From: JBFHNV01 sp041593595
GTDB lineage: Bacteria > Pseudomonadota > Gammaproteobacteria > HK1
Length of the DNA: 57,409 bases
Reading direction: 5' to 3'
NCBI GenBank assembly: GCA_041593595.1
Contig: JBFHNV010000006.1
Coordinates: 1 to 57,409, forward strand
A model generated the notes under the pieces. It did not search any database and was not told the DNA's origin. It was given only the letters and a program-made list of their open reading frames with translations. Below, in pieces: positions 46,686-54,599 of this stretch; the stretch's first letter is position 1, and every line of letters starts with the position of its first letter. Both the position numbers and the translations under genes were made by a program.

Positions 46686-47069
46686 TCAGTCCCGACCGCT
46701 CCCCACGATGATCACGGCGGCCACCCGGCGACCCTCGCCGGCGAGGATGTTGTAGGTCCGACACGCGGCCGCCGAATCCATGACCTCGAGACCCACCCGC
46801 GCCGCGGCCAGCTCGGCGTACAGCGCGCGGCCGGGAAAGCGCTGCCGGTCGCCCGTGCCGAGGATGATGATCTCCAGGTCGCTCGCGTCGAGCATGTCCA
46901 GCTCGGTCCAGCGCAGGTCCTCCACGCCGCCGACGCGGATATCCGGCACCAGCCGCTCCGGCGTGATCGCGAACGTGCCGGTCAGGCGCCGCTCGCCGAC
47001 GGTGACCGAGACACCGTCGTAGGCGCTGATTCGAAGCCTGCCCGCTTGGCGGTCGGAGTGAAGCTTCAT
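46686..47069 (-). CDS. Mth938-like domain protein (DUF498)
   Basis: A 127-residue protein of the Mth938/DUF498 (NDUFAF3-like) family. It shows AYDGVSVTVGERRLTGTFAI, then DLEIIILGTGDRQRFPGRAL and GLEVMDSAAACRTYNILAGE, the conserved C-terminal region. A role in respiratory-complex assembly is known for mitochondrial relatives only. The ATG at 47069 is preferred over a TTG at 47084. It converges with rpoS (eight-base gap) and is divergent from adk. Confidence 0.75.
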   Translation of the reverse strand: MKLHSDRQAGRLRISAYDGVSVTVGERRLTGTFAITPERLVPDIRVGGVEDLRWTELDMLDASDLEIIILGTGDRQRFPGRALYAELAAARVGLEVMDSAAACRTYNILAGEGRRVAAVIIVGSGRD

Positions 47070-47167
47070 CCCGTGTTCCGGCAACGTGCGTGCGCCCGGT
47101 GCGGGGTGCGCTCGCCGGTGCGCGCCACCATAATACCGCCATCAGGCGGCGCCACTCGGGGAGTCCA

Positions 47168-47830
47168 ATGAGAGTCATCCTTCTGGGAGCGCCCGGTGCG
47201 GGCAAGGGCACGCAGGCCGGGTACATCGTCGCGCGCTACGGGATTCCGCAGATCTCGACCGGCGACATGCTGCGTGCCGCGGTCGGCGCCGGCACGTCCT
47301 TGGGCAGGAAGGCCAAGGGCATCATGGATGCCGGGCAGCTCGTTCCGGACGACCTCATCATCGACCTGGTGCGTGAGCGGATCGCCGAGCCGGACTGCGC
47401 CCGGGGGTTCCTCTTCGACGGGTTCCCGCGCACGATTCCCCAGGCCGACGCGCTCCGGGAGGCGGGAATCGCCATCGACGCCGTGGTCGAGATCCACGTG
47501 GACGACGAGGAGATCATCCACCGGATGAGCGGGCGCAGGGTGCACCTGCCCTCGGGCCGGACCTACCACGTGGATTTCAATCCCCCTCGCGTGGAGGGCA
47601 AGGACGACGAGACGGGTGAGGAGCTGGTGCAGCGCGAGGACGATCGCGAGGAGACCGTGCGCAAGCGCCTGCAGGTCTACCACGAGCAGACCTCGCCGCT
47701 GATCGATTACTACACCCACTGGCCGGAGAGCCCGGACATGAAGGCGCCGGCGTACGTGAAGGTGAACGGCATGGCCCCCGTGGAGACGGTCCGCGACGAG
47801 GTGTTCGCGGCGCTCGACGCGCTTGCGTGA
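47168..47830 (+). CDS. adk: adenylate kinase
   Basis: Interconverts ATP, ADP and AMP, 220 residues (long form). The P-loop is LLGAPGAGKGTQA, the AMP-binding part ISTGDMLRAAV and GFPRTIPQA, and the LID domain has GRTYHVDFNPPRVEGKDD, without zinc cysteines. The ATG at 47168 follows GGGGAG. Separate from neighbours: the DUF498 gene is divergent, and the lysine-rich gene downstream has its own AT-rich promoter. Confidence 0.97.
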   Translation: MRVILLGAPGAGKGTQAGYIVARYGIPQISTGDMLRAAVGAGTSLGRKAKGIMDAGQLVPDDLIIDLVRERIAEPDCARGFLFDGFPRTIPQADALREAGIAIDAVVEIHVDDEEIIHRMSGRRVHLPSGRTYHVDFNPPRVEGKDDETGEELVQREDDREETVRKRLQVYHEQTSPLIDYYTHWPESPDMKAPAYVKVNGMAPVETVRDEVFAALDALA

Positions 47831-47910
47831 CGCTCGGTGAGGATGTGATCCGCGCATGGCGGATCGCGGAGCGCCGACGAGCGTCGCCGAAAAAAAGTTG
47901 CGCGGTTTCC

Positions 47911-47950
47911 TTGACCGATGTTGAAAATTCGCTAAATTTGTTGTAGCGAA
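47911..47950 (+). promoter_or_regulatory. AT-rich promoter and dyad for the H1-like gene
   Basis: TTGACC (47911-47916), a 16-base spacer and TAAATT (47933-47938). An inverted repeat TTCGCTA (47928-47934) / TAGCGAA (47944-47950) with a 9-base loop overlaps the -10, as an operator would. A second -10-like TATATT lies at 47967-47972. This is among the most AT-rich parts of the window. Confidence 0.55.
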
Positions 47951-48030
47951 TCTGCAGCGACGTCTGTATATTCGCGTTCGGGTGATTCGGCTCCAGTTGG
48001 TTTGATTCCACTCCGTACGGGGGAAACACT

Positions 48031-48300
48031 ATGGCAGCAAAGAAAGCGGCGACGCGAAAGAAGGCCACCAAGAAGAAGGCCAAGCGGCGGGCAGCCAAGA
48101 AGAAGGGCACCGCCAAGAAGGCAGCGAAGAGACGGACGGCGAAGAAGAAGGTGGCCAAGAGGAAGACCAAACGCAAGGCCAAGAAGAAGGCCGCCAAGAA
48201 GAAGGCCAAGCGCAAGGCCAAGAAGAAGGCCGCCAAGAAGAAGACCAAGCGCAAGGCGAAGAAGAAAGGAACCAAGAAGAAGGCCACCAAGAAGCGCTGA
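48031..48300 (+). CDS. lysine-rich histone-H1-like protein
   Basis: An 89-residue protein made almost only of lysine, alanine, arginine and threonine: MAAKKAATRKKATKKKAKRR, then repeats of the type KKAAKKK and KRKAK. This resembles the C-terminal tail of eukaryotic H1 and bacterial proteins such as AlgP/HctB. It very likely binds DNA non-specifically in the nucleoid. It has no acidic residue, no globular domain and no signal peptide. Internal DNA repeats (AAGAAGGCC units) make it prone to length change. It has its own AT-rich promoter and a strong terminator, so it is a stand-alone gene. Confidence 0.85.
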   Translation: MAAKKAATRKKATKKKAKRRAAKKKGTAKKAAKRRTAKKKVAKRKTKRKAKKKAAKKKAKRKAKKKAAKKKTKRKAKKKGTKKKATKKR

Positions 48301-48345
48301 GACTAGCGGCGCGATTGCGCGCTTCGAATCGAAGGGCGCCTTGAG

Positions 48346-48375
48346 AACCCCCTCCCCGGAGGGGGTTTTCTTTTG
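48346..48375 (+). terminator. rho-independent terminator of the H1-like gene
   Basis: AACCCCCTCC (48346-48355) pairs with GGAGGGGGTT (48358-48367); the innermost base pairs probably open to make the loop. TTTTCTTTTG follows. A textbook GC stem with T-rich tail. Confidence 0.9.
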
Positions 48376-48456
48376 CGTCACCGGCACGGCCGGCGCACCG
48401 GCGGGCATTTGCCCGGCCCCGGAGATCGTGGAAGACTCTGGCGCCGGAGGCAGGCC

Positions 48457-48960
48457 GTGATCGACTCAGACGGGTTCCGTCCAAACGTGGGAATCATCGT
48501 CGCCGACGGGCGCGGGCAGGTGCTGTGGGCGCGTCGCGCCGGGCAGGATGCCTGGCAGTTTCCCCAGGGAGGCATCAAGGCCCACGAGACACCCGAGCAG
48601 GCGCTCTACCGTGAGCTGGCGGAGGAGCTGGGGCTCACGCCGGATCACGTGGAGGTGGTGGGCTGCACCCGGGGCTGGCTGCGCTACACCCTGCCGCGCC
48701 GGTTTGTGCGCCGCAACGCGCGGCAGGTGTGCATCGGCCAGAAGCAGGTGTGGTTCCTGCTGCGTCTGGTGGCCAGCGAGGACGACGTGCGACTGGACAG
48801 CTCCAGCGAGCCGGAGTTCGACCACTGGAAGTGGGTGAGCTACTGGCGACCGGCGCGGGAGGTGGTCTACTTCAAGCGCCACGTGTACCGGCGGGCGCTG
48901 AAGGAGCTGGCGCCGCTGCACAGCGCCGTCGCCGAGTCCTCGGCGACGGCATCCGACTAG
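48457..48960 (+). CDS. rppH: RNA pyrophosphohydrolase
   Basis: Removes pyrophosphate from the 5' end of mRNAs, starting decay. 167 residues. It begins VIDSDGFRPNVGIIV, typical of RppH. The Nudix box is GGIKAHETPEQALYRELAEELG with all catalytic glutamates, and WFLLRLV and FDHWKWVSYW follow. The start is GTG 48457 (CGGAGGCAGGCC upstream). The last 36 bases include a perfect hairpin, and it ends six bases from the 3' end of tmRNA on the other strand. Confidence 0.93.
   Translation: MIDSDGFRPNVGIIVADGRGQVLWARRAGQDAWQFPQGGIKAHETPEQALYRELAEELGLTPDHVEVVGCTRGWLRYTLPRRFVRRNARQVCIGQKQVWFLLRLVASEDDVRLDSSSEPEFDHWKWVSYWRPAREVVYFKRHVYRRALKELAPLHSAVAESSATASD
48925..48950. repeat. perfect hairpin at the rppH 3' end
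   Basis: GCCGTCGCCGAG (48925-48936) is the exact complement of CTCGGCGACGGC (48939-48950), with TC between. It lies in the last codons of rppH and just beyond the tmRNA 3' end, so it could end or shield both transcripts. There is no T tract on either side. Confidence 0.55.
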
Positions 48961-48966
48961 GAAGAT

Positions 48967-49324
48967 TGGTGGAGGCGGCGGGAATCGAACCCGCGTCCAC
49001 GAGCATTCCACCTTCGGCTCTACATGCTTAGCCGCGTCTTTGCTTTGACCGTCACGCTGCCCGACGGGCAGGGCCACGTGTCGGCGAGCCTCTGGGTTTT
49101 AACGCCGGCGCTCGAGGCGCGCGACGGCGCGATCCCGTGTTTGGGTGACCCCCGGGCACCGGCCGCACGAGCACGGACCGGTCGGAGGCTGGCTGTCAGT
49201 TAAGCAGCCAGAGCGTAGTTGTCGTCGTTGGCAACTATGTTGGTTGCAGCTGGATTTACGAGGTCGTCTGCCCCTCGGCATGCACCTCGGGCTTCACCAC
49301 CCGTGTCAAGACCAGGTCGCCCCC
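48967..49324 (-). ncRNA. ssrA: transfer-messenger RNA (tmRNA)
   Basis: A 358-base tmRNA for rescue of stalled ribosomes. The 5' GGGGGCG pairs with the 3' CGCCTCC before ACCA, giving the tRNA-like acceptor, and the T-arm reads CGCGGGTTCGATTCCCG. The tag open frame at 49200-49232 encodes ANDDNYALAA and ends TAA. E. coli has ANDENYALAA, so the fourth residue differs. The partner smpB lies upstream on the same strand. The 3' end is CCA at 48967-48969. Confidence 0.97.
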
Positions 49325-49338
49325 GAAGTCGAATGACC

Positions 49339-49344
49339 ATTGTA
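49339..49344 (-). promoter_or_regulatory. -10 element of ssrA
   Basis: TACAAT on the minus strand, 14 bases upstream of the mature tmRNA 5' end, as expected for a short processed leader. No clear -35 was recognised. Confidence 0.5.
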
Positions 49345-49421
49345 AGGCCGCCCCGCCGCCACCGCCCCCGCCACGGGCGGGCGAAGCGCATTCGCGATCG
49401 GTTGGCGGCATCCCCGGGAGC

Positions 49422-49528
49422 GGCCGGCCCGCTACGGGCCGCGGGGACACGCTGTGAATACGTCCCTGTACGCTCGGCGGCCGCATCCGATGCGGCCGAC
49501 GGTCCCCGCGACCCGCACCGGACCGGCC
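49422..49528 (-). repeat. dispersed hairpin repeat, copy E
   Basis: The 27-base arms 49422-49448 and 49502-49528 are complementary at 23 positions. The 53-base loop on the minus strand reads GTACAGGGACGTATTCACAG, matching copy A almost exactly. It lies 30 bases after the smpB stop, before ssrA, and may terminate smpB. Confidence 0.85.
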
Positions 49529-49558
49529 TTATCCGAACACGAATGGGGCGGAGCGCGG

Positions 49559-50041
49559 CTACCTCAGCTTCAGCACCCGCTGCTTCTCCCGCTGCCACGC
49601 CCGCTCGCGCTCGGTGGCCCGCTTGTCGTGCTGCTTCTTGCCGCGGGCGAGGCCCACCGCGAGCTTCGCCCGCCCCTGCTGCCAGAACAGGCGCAGTGGC
49701 ACCAGCGTGTAGCCCTTGCGTTCCACCGAGCCGATGAGCCCGCGGATCTCGGAGCGATTCAGCAGCAGCTTGCGCTCGCGTGTCGGGTTCGCCTCCACGT
49801 GGGTGGACGCGGACACCAGCGGCGAGAAGTGCGCACCGACGAGCCACACCTCGCCGGCCTTCAGCACCACGTAGGCCTCCGACAGGTTCGCGCGGCCCGC
49901 CCGCAGGCTCTTCACCTCCCAGCCGTGCAGCACCAGGCCGGCGGTCAACGTCTGCTCGATGAAGTAGTCGTGGCGCGCCCGCCGGTTCTCGGCGATGACG
50001 CTGCCGGCGGCCTTGGCCTTGTTGCTCGCGCGCTTCGACAT
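49559..50041 (-). CDS. smpB: SsrA-binding protein SmpB
   Basis: Binds tmRNA and loads it into stalled ribosomes, 160 residues. Signature segments: NRRARHDYFIEQTLTAGLVL, LHGWEVKSLRAGRANLSEAY and NPTRERKLLLNRSEI. The C-terminal basic tail EREKQRVLKLR-type (AWQREKQRVLKLR) enters the mRNA channel. The ATG at 50041 starts MSKRASNKAKAAG; the open frame further upstream has no family similarity. It is divergent from ratA. Confidence 0.97.
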   Translation of the reverse strand: MSKRASNKAKAAGSVIAENRRARHDYFIEQTLTAGLVLHGWEVKSLRAGRANLSEAYVVLKAGEVWLVGAHFSPLVSASTHVEANPTRERKLLLNRSEIRGLIGSVERKGYTLVPLRLFWQQGRAKLAVGLARGKKQHDKRATERERAWQREKQRVLKLR

Positions 50042-50154
50042 GGTCCCCTTCCCGGAGCCGAGCATGGTTGCACAGGGCTGCCGGGGGCGCGAGGGCGGGC
50101 GCACGCCTGTGTTAACCTCGCCGCGGGCGCGCCGCTGCGCCCCCCTTCCGACAC

Positions 50155-50616
50155 ATGATCCGAGACGGCGCAAGCAGCACCCGCATCGAGCGCAGCGCCC
50201 TGGTGCCGTTCAGCGCCGGGCAGATGTTCGACCTGGTGGCCGACGTGAAGACATACCCGCAGTTCCTGCCCTGGTGCCGCGCCGCCACCGTGCACCGCGA
50301 CGACGGGCAGGAGATGGAGGCGACGCTGGTGATTGCCAAGGGGCCGCTCAGCAAGTCCTTCACCACGCGCAACCGGCTGGTGCCCGGGCAGTGCATCCAC
50401 ATCGCGCTGGTGGAGGGCCCGTTCCGGCGGTTGGAGGGGTGCTGGCGCTTCGACGATCTCGGCGCCGACGGCGCCCGGGTGGCGCTGGAGCTCGAGTTCG
50501 AGATCGCGGGCGCGCTGCTGCGCCGCACCTTGGGACCGGTGTTCGGCGAGATCGCGAACACCATGGTGGACGCGTTCTGCCGGCGGGCCCGCAGCGTCTA
50601 CGGGACCGGTCCGTGA
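50155..50616 (+). CDS. ratA: RatA/COQ10-type START-domain protein
   Basis: A 153-residue protein of the polyketide cyclase/COQ10 (START-like) family. E. coli RatA was described as a ribosome-association toxin, but many relatives bind ubiquinone. Landmarks: ERSALVPFSAGQMFDLVADV, YPQFLPWC and VEGPFRRLEGCWRF. Conserved next to smpB, rnfH and bamE. The ATG at 50155 is preceded by a weak binding site. It overlaps rnfH by GTGA. Confidence 0.9.
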   Translation: MIRDGASSTRIERSALVPFSAGQMFDLVADVKTYPQFLPWCRAATVHRDDGQEMEATLVIAKGPLSKSFTTRNRLVPGQCIHIALVEGPFRRLEGCWRFDDLGADGARVALELEFEIAGALLRRTLGPVFGEIANTMVDAFCRRARSVYGTGP

Positions 50617-50918
50617 GCGCGTCGCCCGGCGCGATCCGCGTCGAGGTGGCCTGCGGGACACGTACCCGACAGGCGATGGTGACACTCACGCTCGCCGCGG
50701 GCGCTACGGTGGCGCAGGCCGTGACCGCATCCGGACTTCCTGGGCGCTACGCGGAGCTCGGGCTCGCGTCAGCGGACCTGTCGTACGCCGTGTGGGGGCG
50801 CGCGGCCGATGCCGGCACGGTGCTGCGCGACGGGGACCGGGTGGAGATCCTGCCGCCACTGATGGTGGATCCCAGGGAGGCACGGCGCCGACGCGCCGCG
50901 GCGCGCGGGCGGCGCTGA
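50613..50918 (+). CDS. rnfH: RnfH family protein
   Basis: A 101-residue ubiquitin-like small protein (UPF0125, RatB/RnfH). It shows IRVEVACGTRTRQAMVTLTL and the YAVWGRAADAGTVLRDGDRV segment, ending in a basic tail PREARRRRAAARGRR. The function is unknown; it is associated with RatA by operon. The start is GTG 50613 within the ratA stop. It is convergent with bamE, four bases apart. Confidence 0.9.
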   Translation: MSASPGAIRVEVACGTRTRQAMVTLTLAAGATVAQAVTASGLPGRYAELGLASADLSYAVWGRAADAGTVLRDGDRVEILPPLMVDPREARRRRAAARGRR

Positions 50919-50922
50919 CGCG

Positions 50923-51732
50923 CTACTCCCGCGCCCGGGTTCCCGCGGGCGGAGGTGACGCGGGCGTGTCCCCGCCTTCTCCGGTGAGTCCCAGCCGACG
51001 GGCCCAGCGCGACAGCACGCCTTCCTCCTCCGTGGCTTGCCCGGAGCCCTGGCCTGCCGACACGGCAGGTGCCGACGTGGCAGCGGCTGACGCGGTGGCG
51101 TCTTCGCGGCCGAAGCCCTCCAGCAGGTCGCGCAGGAAGCGCTCGTCCTCCTCGGTGATGCGGATCGCCTCCCCGGACGCGGCGGCCGGTGTGCCGGCGG
51201 CGGGCTGTCCGGGCGCCGGCGCGGCCTCCGGGGTCTGCGCCGCGGCCGGCTTCGGCTGCCGCTTCGGCTTCCCGGACAGGAAGTCCGGTGTGAGCGCCGC
51301 CAGCAGGCCCTCGTCGCGATAGCCGTCCGGCACACTGACCAGCTCGTCTTTGCGCGTGTCCACCACGATGGGTCCGGTGGCGGCGCGCACGTCTCCGGCC
51401 ACGCGCACCAGGCGCTCGTCCTGGAAGTAGATCGAGATCACGCGCTGCACCCGGTCCTCGCCCCGGCGGTCGAAGCTGTAGTAATAATCCCAGCGATCCT
51501 GGTTGAAGGCGTCCTCGACCAGGGGCGTGCCGAGGATGAAGCGCACCTTGCGCTTCTCCATGCCGCGCTCGAGCGCCGCGAGCTGCTCCTGGGTGATGAC
51601 GTTGCCCTGCTGGATGTCGATGCGGTAGATGCCGGGCATGCGAAACCCGCTGCAGCCGGAGGCGAGCAGCGCCACCGCCGCGACGAGGGCGCAGGTCAAC
51701 GGCGTGCGCAGGAAGCGTGATGGGCGTTGCAT
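50923..51732 (-). CDS. bamE: outer membrane protein assembly factor BamE, extended
   Basis: The lipoprotein subunit of the BAM complex, 269 residues, more than twice the E. coli length (113). The lipobox is VAAVALLASGC. The BamE fold is MPGIYRIDIQQGNVITQEQL, FILGTPLVEDAFNQDRWDYY and RVISIYFQDERL. Beyond residue about 150 is a low-complexity alanine/proline tail with a short conserved-looking helix EEDERFLRDLLEGF. The ATG at 51732 is preceded by a perfect TATAAT at 51748-51743, leaving a leader of only about four bases if used; an ATG at 51744 would overlap this box. Confidence 0.93.
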   Translation of the reverse strand: MQRPSRFLRTPLTCALVAAVALLASGCSGFRMPGIYRIDIQQGNVITQEQLAALERGMEKRKVRFILGTPLVEDAFNQDRWDYYYSFDRRGEDRVQRVISIYFQDERLVRVAGDVRAATGPIVVDTRKDELVSVPDGYRDEGLLAALTPDFLSGKPKRQPKPAAAQTPEAAPAPGQPAAGTPAAASGEAIRITEEDERFLRDLLEGFGREDATASAAATSAPAVSAGQGSGQATEEEGVLSRWARRLGLTGEGGDTPASPPPAGTRARE

Positions 51733-51764
51733 GGATCCGCGCATTATAGAGGAAGGCGTGGCGG

Positions 51765-53465
51765 TCACGCTGCGGGCCGGGTCGGGCGCCGGCGGCGTCC
51801 GGCGCGGGCCGCCGCGAGCATCTCGCGCGCGTGGGCCAGGGTCTTGTCGGTGACGTCCACCCCCGCCAGCATGCGCGCCAGCTCCCGCTCGCGACCCGCA
51901 TCGTCCAGCGGCTCGACGGCGCTGCGGCTGCCCGTCGCGTCCTGGCGCTTGCGTACCGCCACGTGACGGTGCGCCAGCGCCGCCACCTGCGGCAGGTGGG
52001 TCACGGTGAGCACCTGGCGCTGCTCGCCCAGCTCACGCATGCGCCGGCCCACGATCTCGGCGGTCGCGCCGCCGATGCCGGCGTCCACCTCGTCGAACAC
52101 CAGGGTGGCGGCGCCGGTGCGGGCCAGGGCCACCGCATGCACCGCCAGCGCGATGCGCGACAGCTCCCCGCCAGAGGCCACCCGCGACAGGGGCAGGTGA
52201 GGCTGTCCGGGGTTGGTGCTCGCCACGAGAGTCACCGAGTCGCAGCCTGCCGGTCCCGGCGCGGCGCCGGCGTCGTGGCGGAGATCGAAGCGGATACCGG
52301 CGCCCGCCATGCCCAGGGTTGCCAGCACGGCGTCCGCGCCCTCGGCGAGGCGCACCGCGGCCGCGGCGCGTTCGCGGCCGAGAGCCGCGGCGGCCTCCCG
52401 GTATCGCGACAGGAACCGCGCACGCTCCCCGGCGATCGCGTCCAGACGGGCCGACGCGCCTCGCAGGCGCTCGTGCTCCTCGCGCAAGCTGGCAAGCCGC
52501 CGGTGCAGCTCGTGGGCCGGGCAGCGGTGCTTGCGCGCCAGGTCGTGGATCGCCGCCAGTCGACGCTCGAGCACGTCCAGGCGTTGCGGGTCCGTGTCGA
52601 CCGCGTCGCCGTGCCGGCGCAGCAGCGTGTCCGCTTCCGCGAGCAGGGCCTCGCACTGACGCAGCAGGTCGCGGGCGCCGTCCAGAACCGGGTCGTGGCG
52701 CGCTGCGGACTCCACCCGCCGCAGCGCCGCCGCCACCGCGCCCCGCGCGCCGACATCGTCGGCGTCCAGCGCCTCGCGTGCCGCCCCCAGGTCGTCCAGG
52801 ATGTCTGCCGCGTGGGCGAGGCGCCGCTGCTCCGCGTCCAGCGCCTCCAGCGCCGCAGGCTCCACCGGCTCGCCCGCGAGCTCCGCGATCTGGTGCTCGA
52901 GGAAATCGAGCCGTGCCGTCGGATCGTCGCCGGATTCGCCGAGGCTCTCGATCTCGGCGTCCAGTCCGCGCAGCGTCGCGTGCAGTGCGGCCACCTGCTC
53001 CAGCAGTTCCTGCGGCACGCCAAAGTCGTCCAGCAGCGCGCGCTGCGCCTCGGGCTTGAGCAGCGCCTGGTGGGCATGCTGGCCGTGCACGTCCACCAGC
53101 AGCTCGCCCAGGGCGCGCAGCTGGGACACCGGCACCGGGCGCCCGTTGACGAAGGCTCGAGAGCGCCCGTCGGCGCCGACGATGCGGCGCAGGACACAGC
53201 TGCCGTCCGCGTCGTCCAGCGCGTTTTCGACGAGCCACCCGGACACCGCCCCGTTCGGTTCGAATACCGCGTTCACCTCCGCAGCGCCCGCGCCGGCGCG
53301 CACCAGGTCGGCGCTGGCGCGCCCGCCCACCGCGAGCTCGAGCGCGTCGACGATGAGCGACTTGCCCGCGCCCGTCTCGCCGGTCAGCACGGTCATGCCG
53401 GAGCCGAGCGCCAGCTCAAGGTTGTCGACGATGGCGAAGTCCCGCACGCCCAGGTGCGTCAGCAC
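51765..53465 (-). CDS. recN: DNA repair protein RecN
   Basis: An SMC-like ATPase for double-strand-break repair, 566 residues. It begins MLTHLGVRDFAIVDNLELAL. Walker A is LTGETGAGKSLIVDAL, the coiled-coil middle covers about residues 160-360, and the C-terminal signature SGGELSRIALAVHAV, then LVFDEVDAGIGGATAEIVG, forms the second ATPase half. Length is normal. It follows nadK on the same strand with a four-base gap; bamE lies 32 bases downstream of its stop. No LexA site (CTG-N10-CAG) was recognised in front of it, as nadK is immediately upstream. Confidence 0.97.
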   Translation of the reverse strand: MLTHLGVRDFAIVDNLELALGSGMTVLTGETGAGKSLIVDALELAVGGRASADLVRAGAGAAEVNAVFEPNGAVSGWLVENALDDADGSCVLRRIVGADGRSRAFVNGRPVPVSQLRALGELLVDVHGQHAHQALLKPEAQRALLDDFGVPQELLEQVAALHATLRGLDAEIESLGESGDDPTARLDFLEHQIAELAGEPVEPAALEALDAEQRRLAHAADILDDLGAAREALDADDVGARGAVAAALRRVESAARHDPVLDGARDLLRQCEALLAEADTLLRRHGDAVDTDPQRLDVLERRLAAIHDLARKHRCPAHELHRRLASLREEHERLRGASARLDAIAGERARFLSRYREAAAALGRERAAAAVRLAEGADAVLATLGMAGAGIRFDLRHDAGAAPGPAGCDSVTLVASTNPGQPHLPLSRVASGGELSRIALAVHAVALARTGAATLVFDEVDAGIGGATAEIVGRRMRELGEQRQVLTVTHLPQVAALAHRHVAVRKRQDATGSRSAVEPLDDAGRERELARMLAGVDVTDKTLAHAREMLAAARAGRRRRPTRPAA

Positions 53466-53469
53466 GGAC

Positions 53470-54339
53470 CTACAGCTCCCGCGCCCAGTGCAGCTTCGCG
53501 CGCAGCACCGCGAAGTGGTCGTGGCCCTTGGGATGCACCAGGTGCAGCGGCTCAGGGCGTCGCCGGATCACCACCCGGTCGCCGTCGTTCAGGGTCAGCG
53601 GATCCTGGCCGTCGCCGGTCAGCTCTGCGCCGTTGGCCGGCTCGTCGCGGATCACGATCTCGATGCGCGAGTCGCTGTCCACGACGATGGGACGCGAGCT
53701 GAGCGTGTGGGGTGCGATGGGCACCAGCACCACAGCGTCCAGGTTCGGATGCAGGATGGGTCCGCCGCCGGACAGCGCGTAGGCGGTGGAGCCCGTGGGC
53801 GTGGCGACGATGAGGCCGTCCGAGCGCTGGCTGTTGAGCAGCAGGCCGTCGATGTAGGTCTCGAACTGGAGCAGCCGGGCGACGTTGTGCTTGTGCACGA
53901 CGATCTCGTTCAAGGCGCACAGCGCGGCGCGCTCCCGGCCATTGGAGCGGATCCGCGTGTCCAGGAGAAAGCGCAGGTCCTCGTCGAACTCGCCGGCCAG
54001 GATGGGCCCCAGGTGGGTCTCCATGTCGGCGGGCGACAGGTCGGCGAGGAAGCCGAGGCGGCCGAGGTTGATACCGAGCAGGCGCGCCCGGGGGGCGTCC
54101 AGGGAGCGGGCCACGCTCAGGAAGGTGCCGTCGCCGCCCACCACGATGATCAGATCGCAGTCGCTGCCGAGCCGCTCCCGCGCCATGGTGTCGAGGCCCG
54201 GGCAGGGGCAGGCGGGGACGCTCTGCTCGTCCATGACGATGGTGGCGCCATGGGTGCGCAGCAGGGCGATGAGGGCATCGGCGGTATGCGCGACGCGTGC
54301 ATCGTGATGCTTGCAGACGAGTCCGACGGTCTGAAACAT
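53470..54339 (-). CDS. nadK: NAD kinase
   Basis: Phosphorylates NAD to NADP, 289 residues. The catalytic GGDG motif is IIVVGGDGTFLSVAR. The NE motif is CALNEIVVHKH, and the glycine-rich ATPTGSTAYALSGGGPIL binds the nucleotide. Length matches E. coli. The start is ATG 54339. It precedes recN by four bases, making a two-gene operon. The upstream 260-base region also contains the CIRCE operator for the divergent hrcA. Confidence 0.97.
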   Translation of the reverse strand: MFQTVGLVCKHHDARVAHTADALIALLRTHGATIVMDEQSVPACPCPGLDTMARERLGSDCDLIIVVGGDGTFLSVARSLDAPRARLLGINLGRLGFLADLSPADMETHLGPILAGEFDEDLRFLLDTRIRSNGRERAALCALNEIVVHKHNVARLLQFETYIDGLLLNSQRSDGLIVATPTGSTAYALSGGGPILHPNLDAVVLVPIAPHTLSSRPIVVDSDSRIEIVIRDEPANGAELTGDGQDPLTLNDGDRVVIRRRPEPLHLVHPKGHDHFAVLRAKLHWAREL

Positions 54340-54446
54340 GCCCGGTCCGGCGGCAAGGGGGCAGCGGGCGGGCGGCGCCCGCCGGCGGCGGCGCGCACGT
54401 TAGCACGCGCCTTCGCGCCGGTGCCACGCGGCCCGTGGAGGGAGTC

Positions 54447-54473
54447 TTTGCACTCTAGAGGGGGGAGTGCTAA
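54447..54473. promoter_or_regulatory. CIRCE operator (HrcA-binding site)
   Basis: TTTGCACTC (54447-54455), a 9-base spacer and GAGTGCTAA (54465-54473). This matches the consensus TTAGCACTC-N9-GAGTGCTAA at all but one base. It lies 127 bases upstream of the hrcA start, consistent with autoregulation of the hrcA-grpE-dnaK cluster. Confidence 0.9.
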
Positions 54474-54599
54474 CTTCCCACGCATCAAGGGCTTCCGGTT
54501 ACCGTGGCGCCGTGCGGGAGAGGGTCTGCGGACCCCGGATCGGACTGCGGCCCGGGCCGCGGCAGCCGTGCCCCGGACTCACCACAGGAGCCGGTCGGG

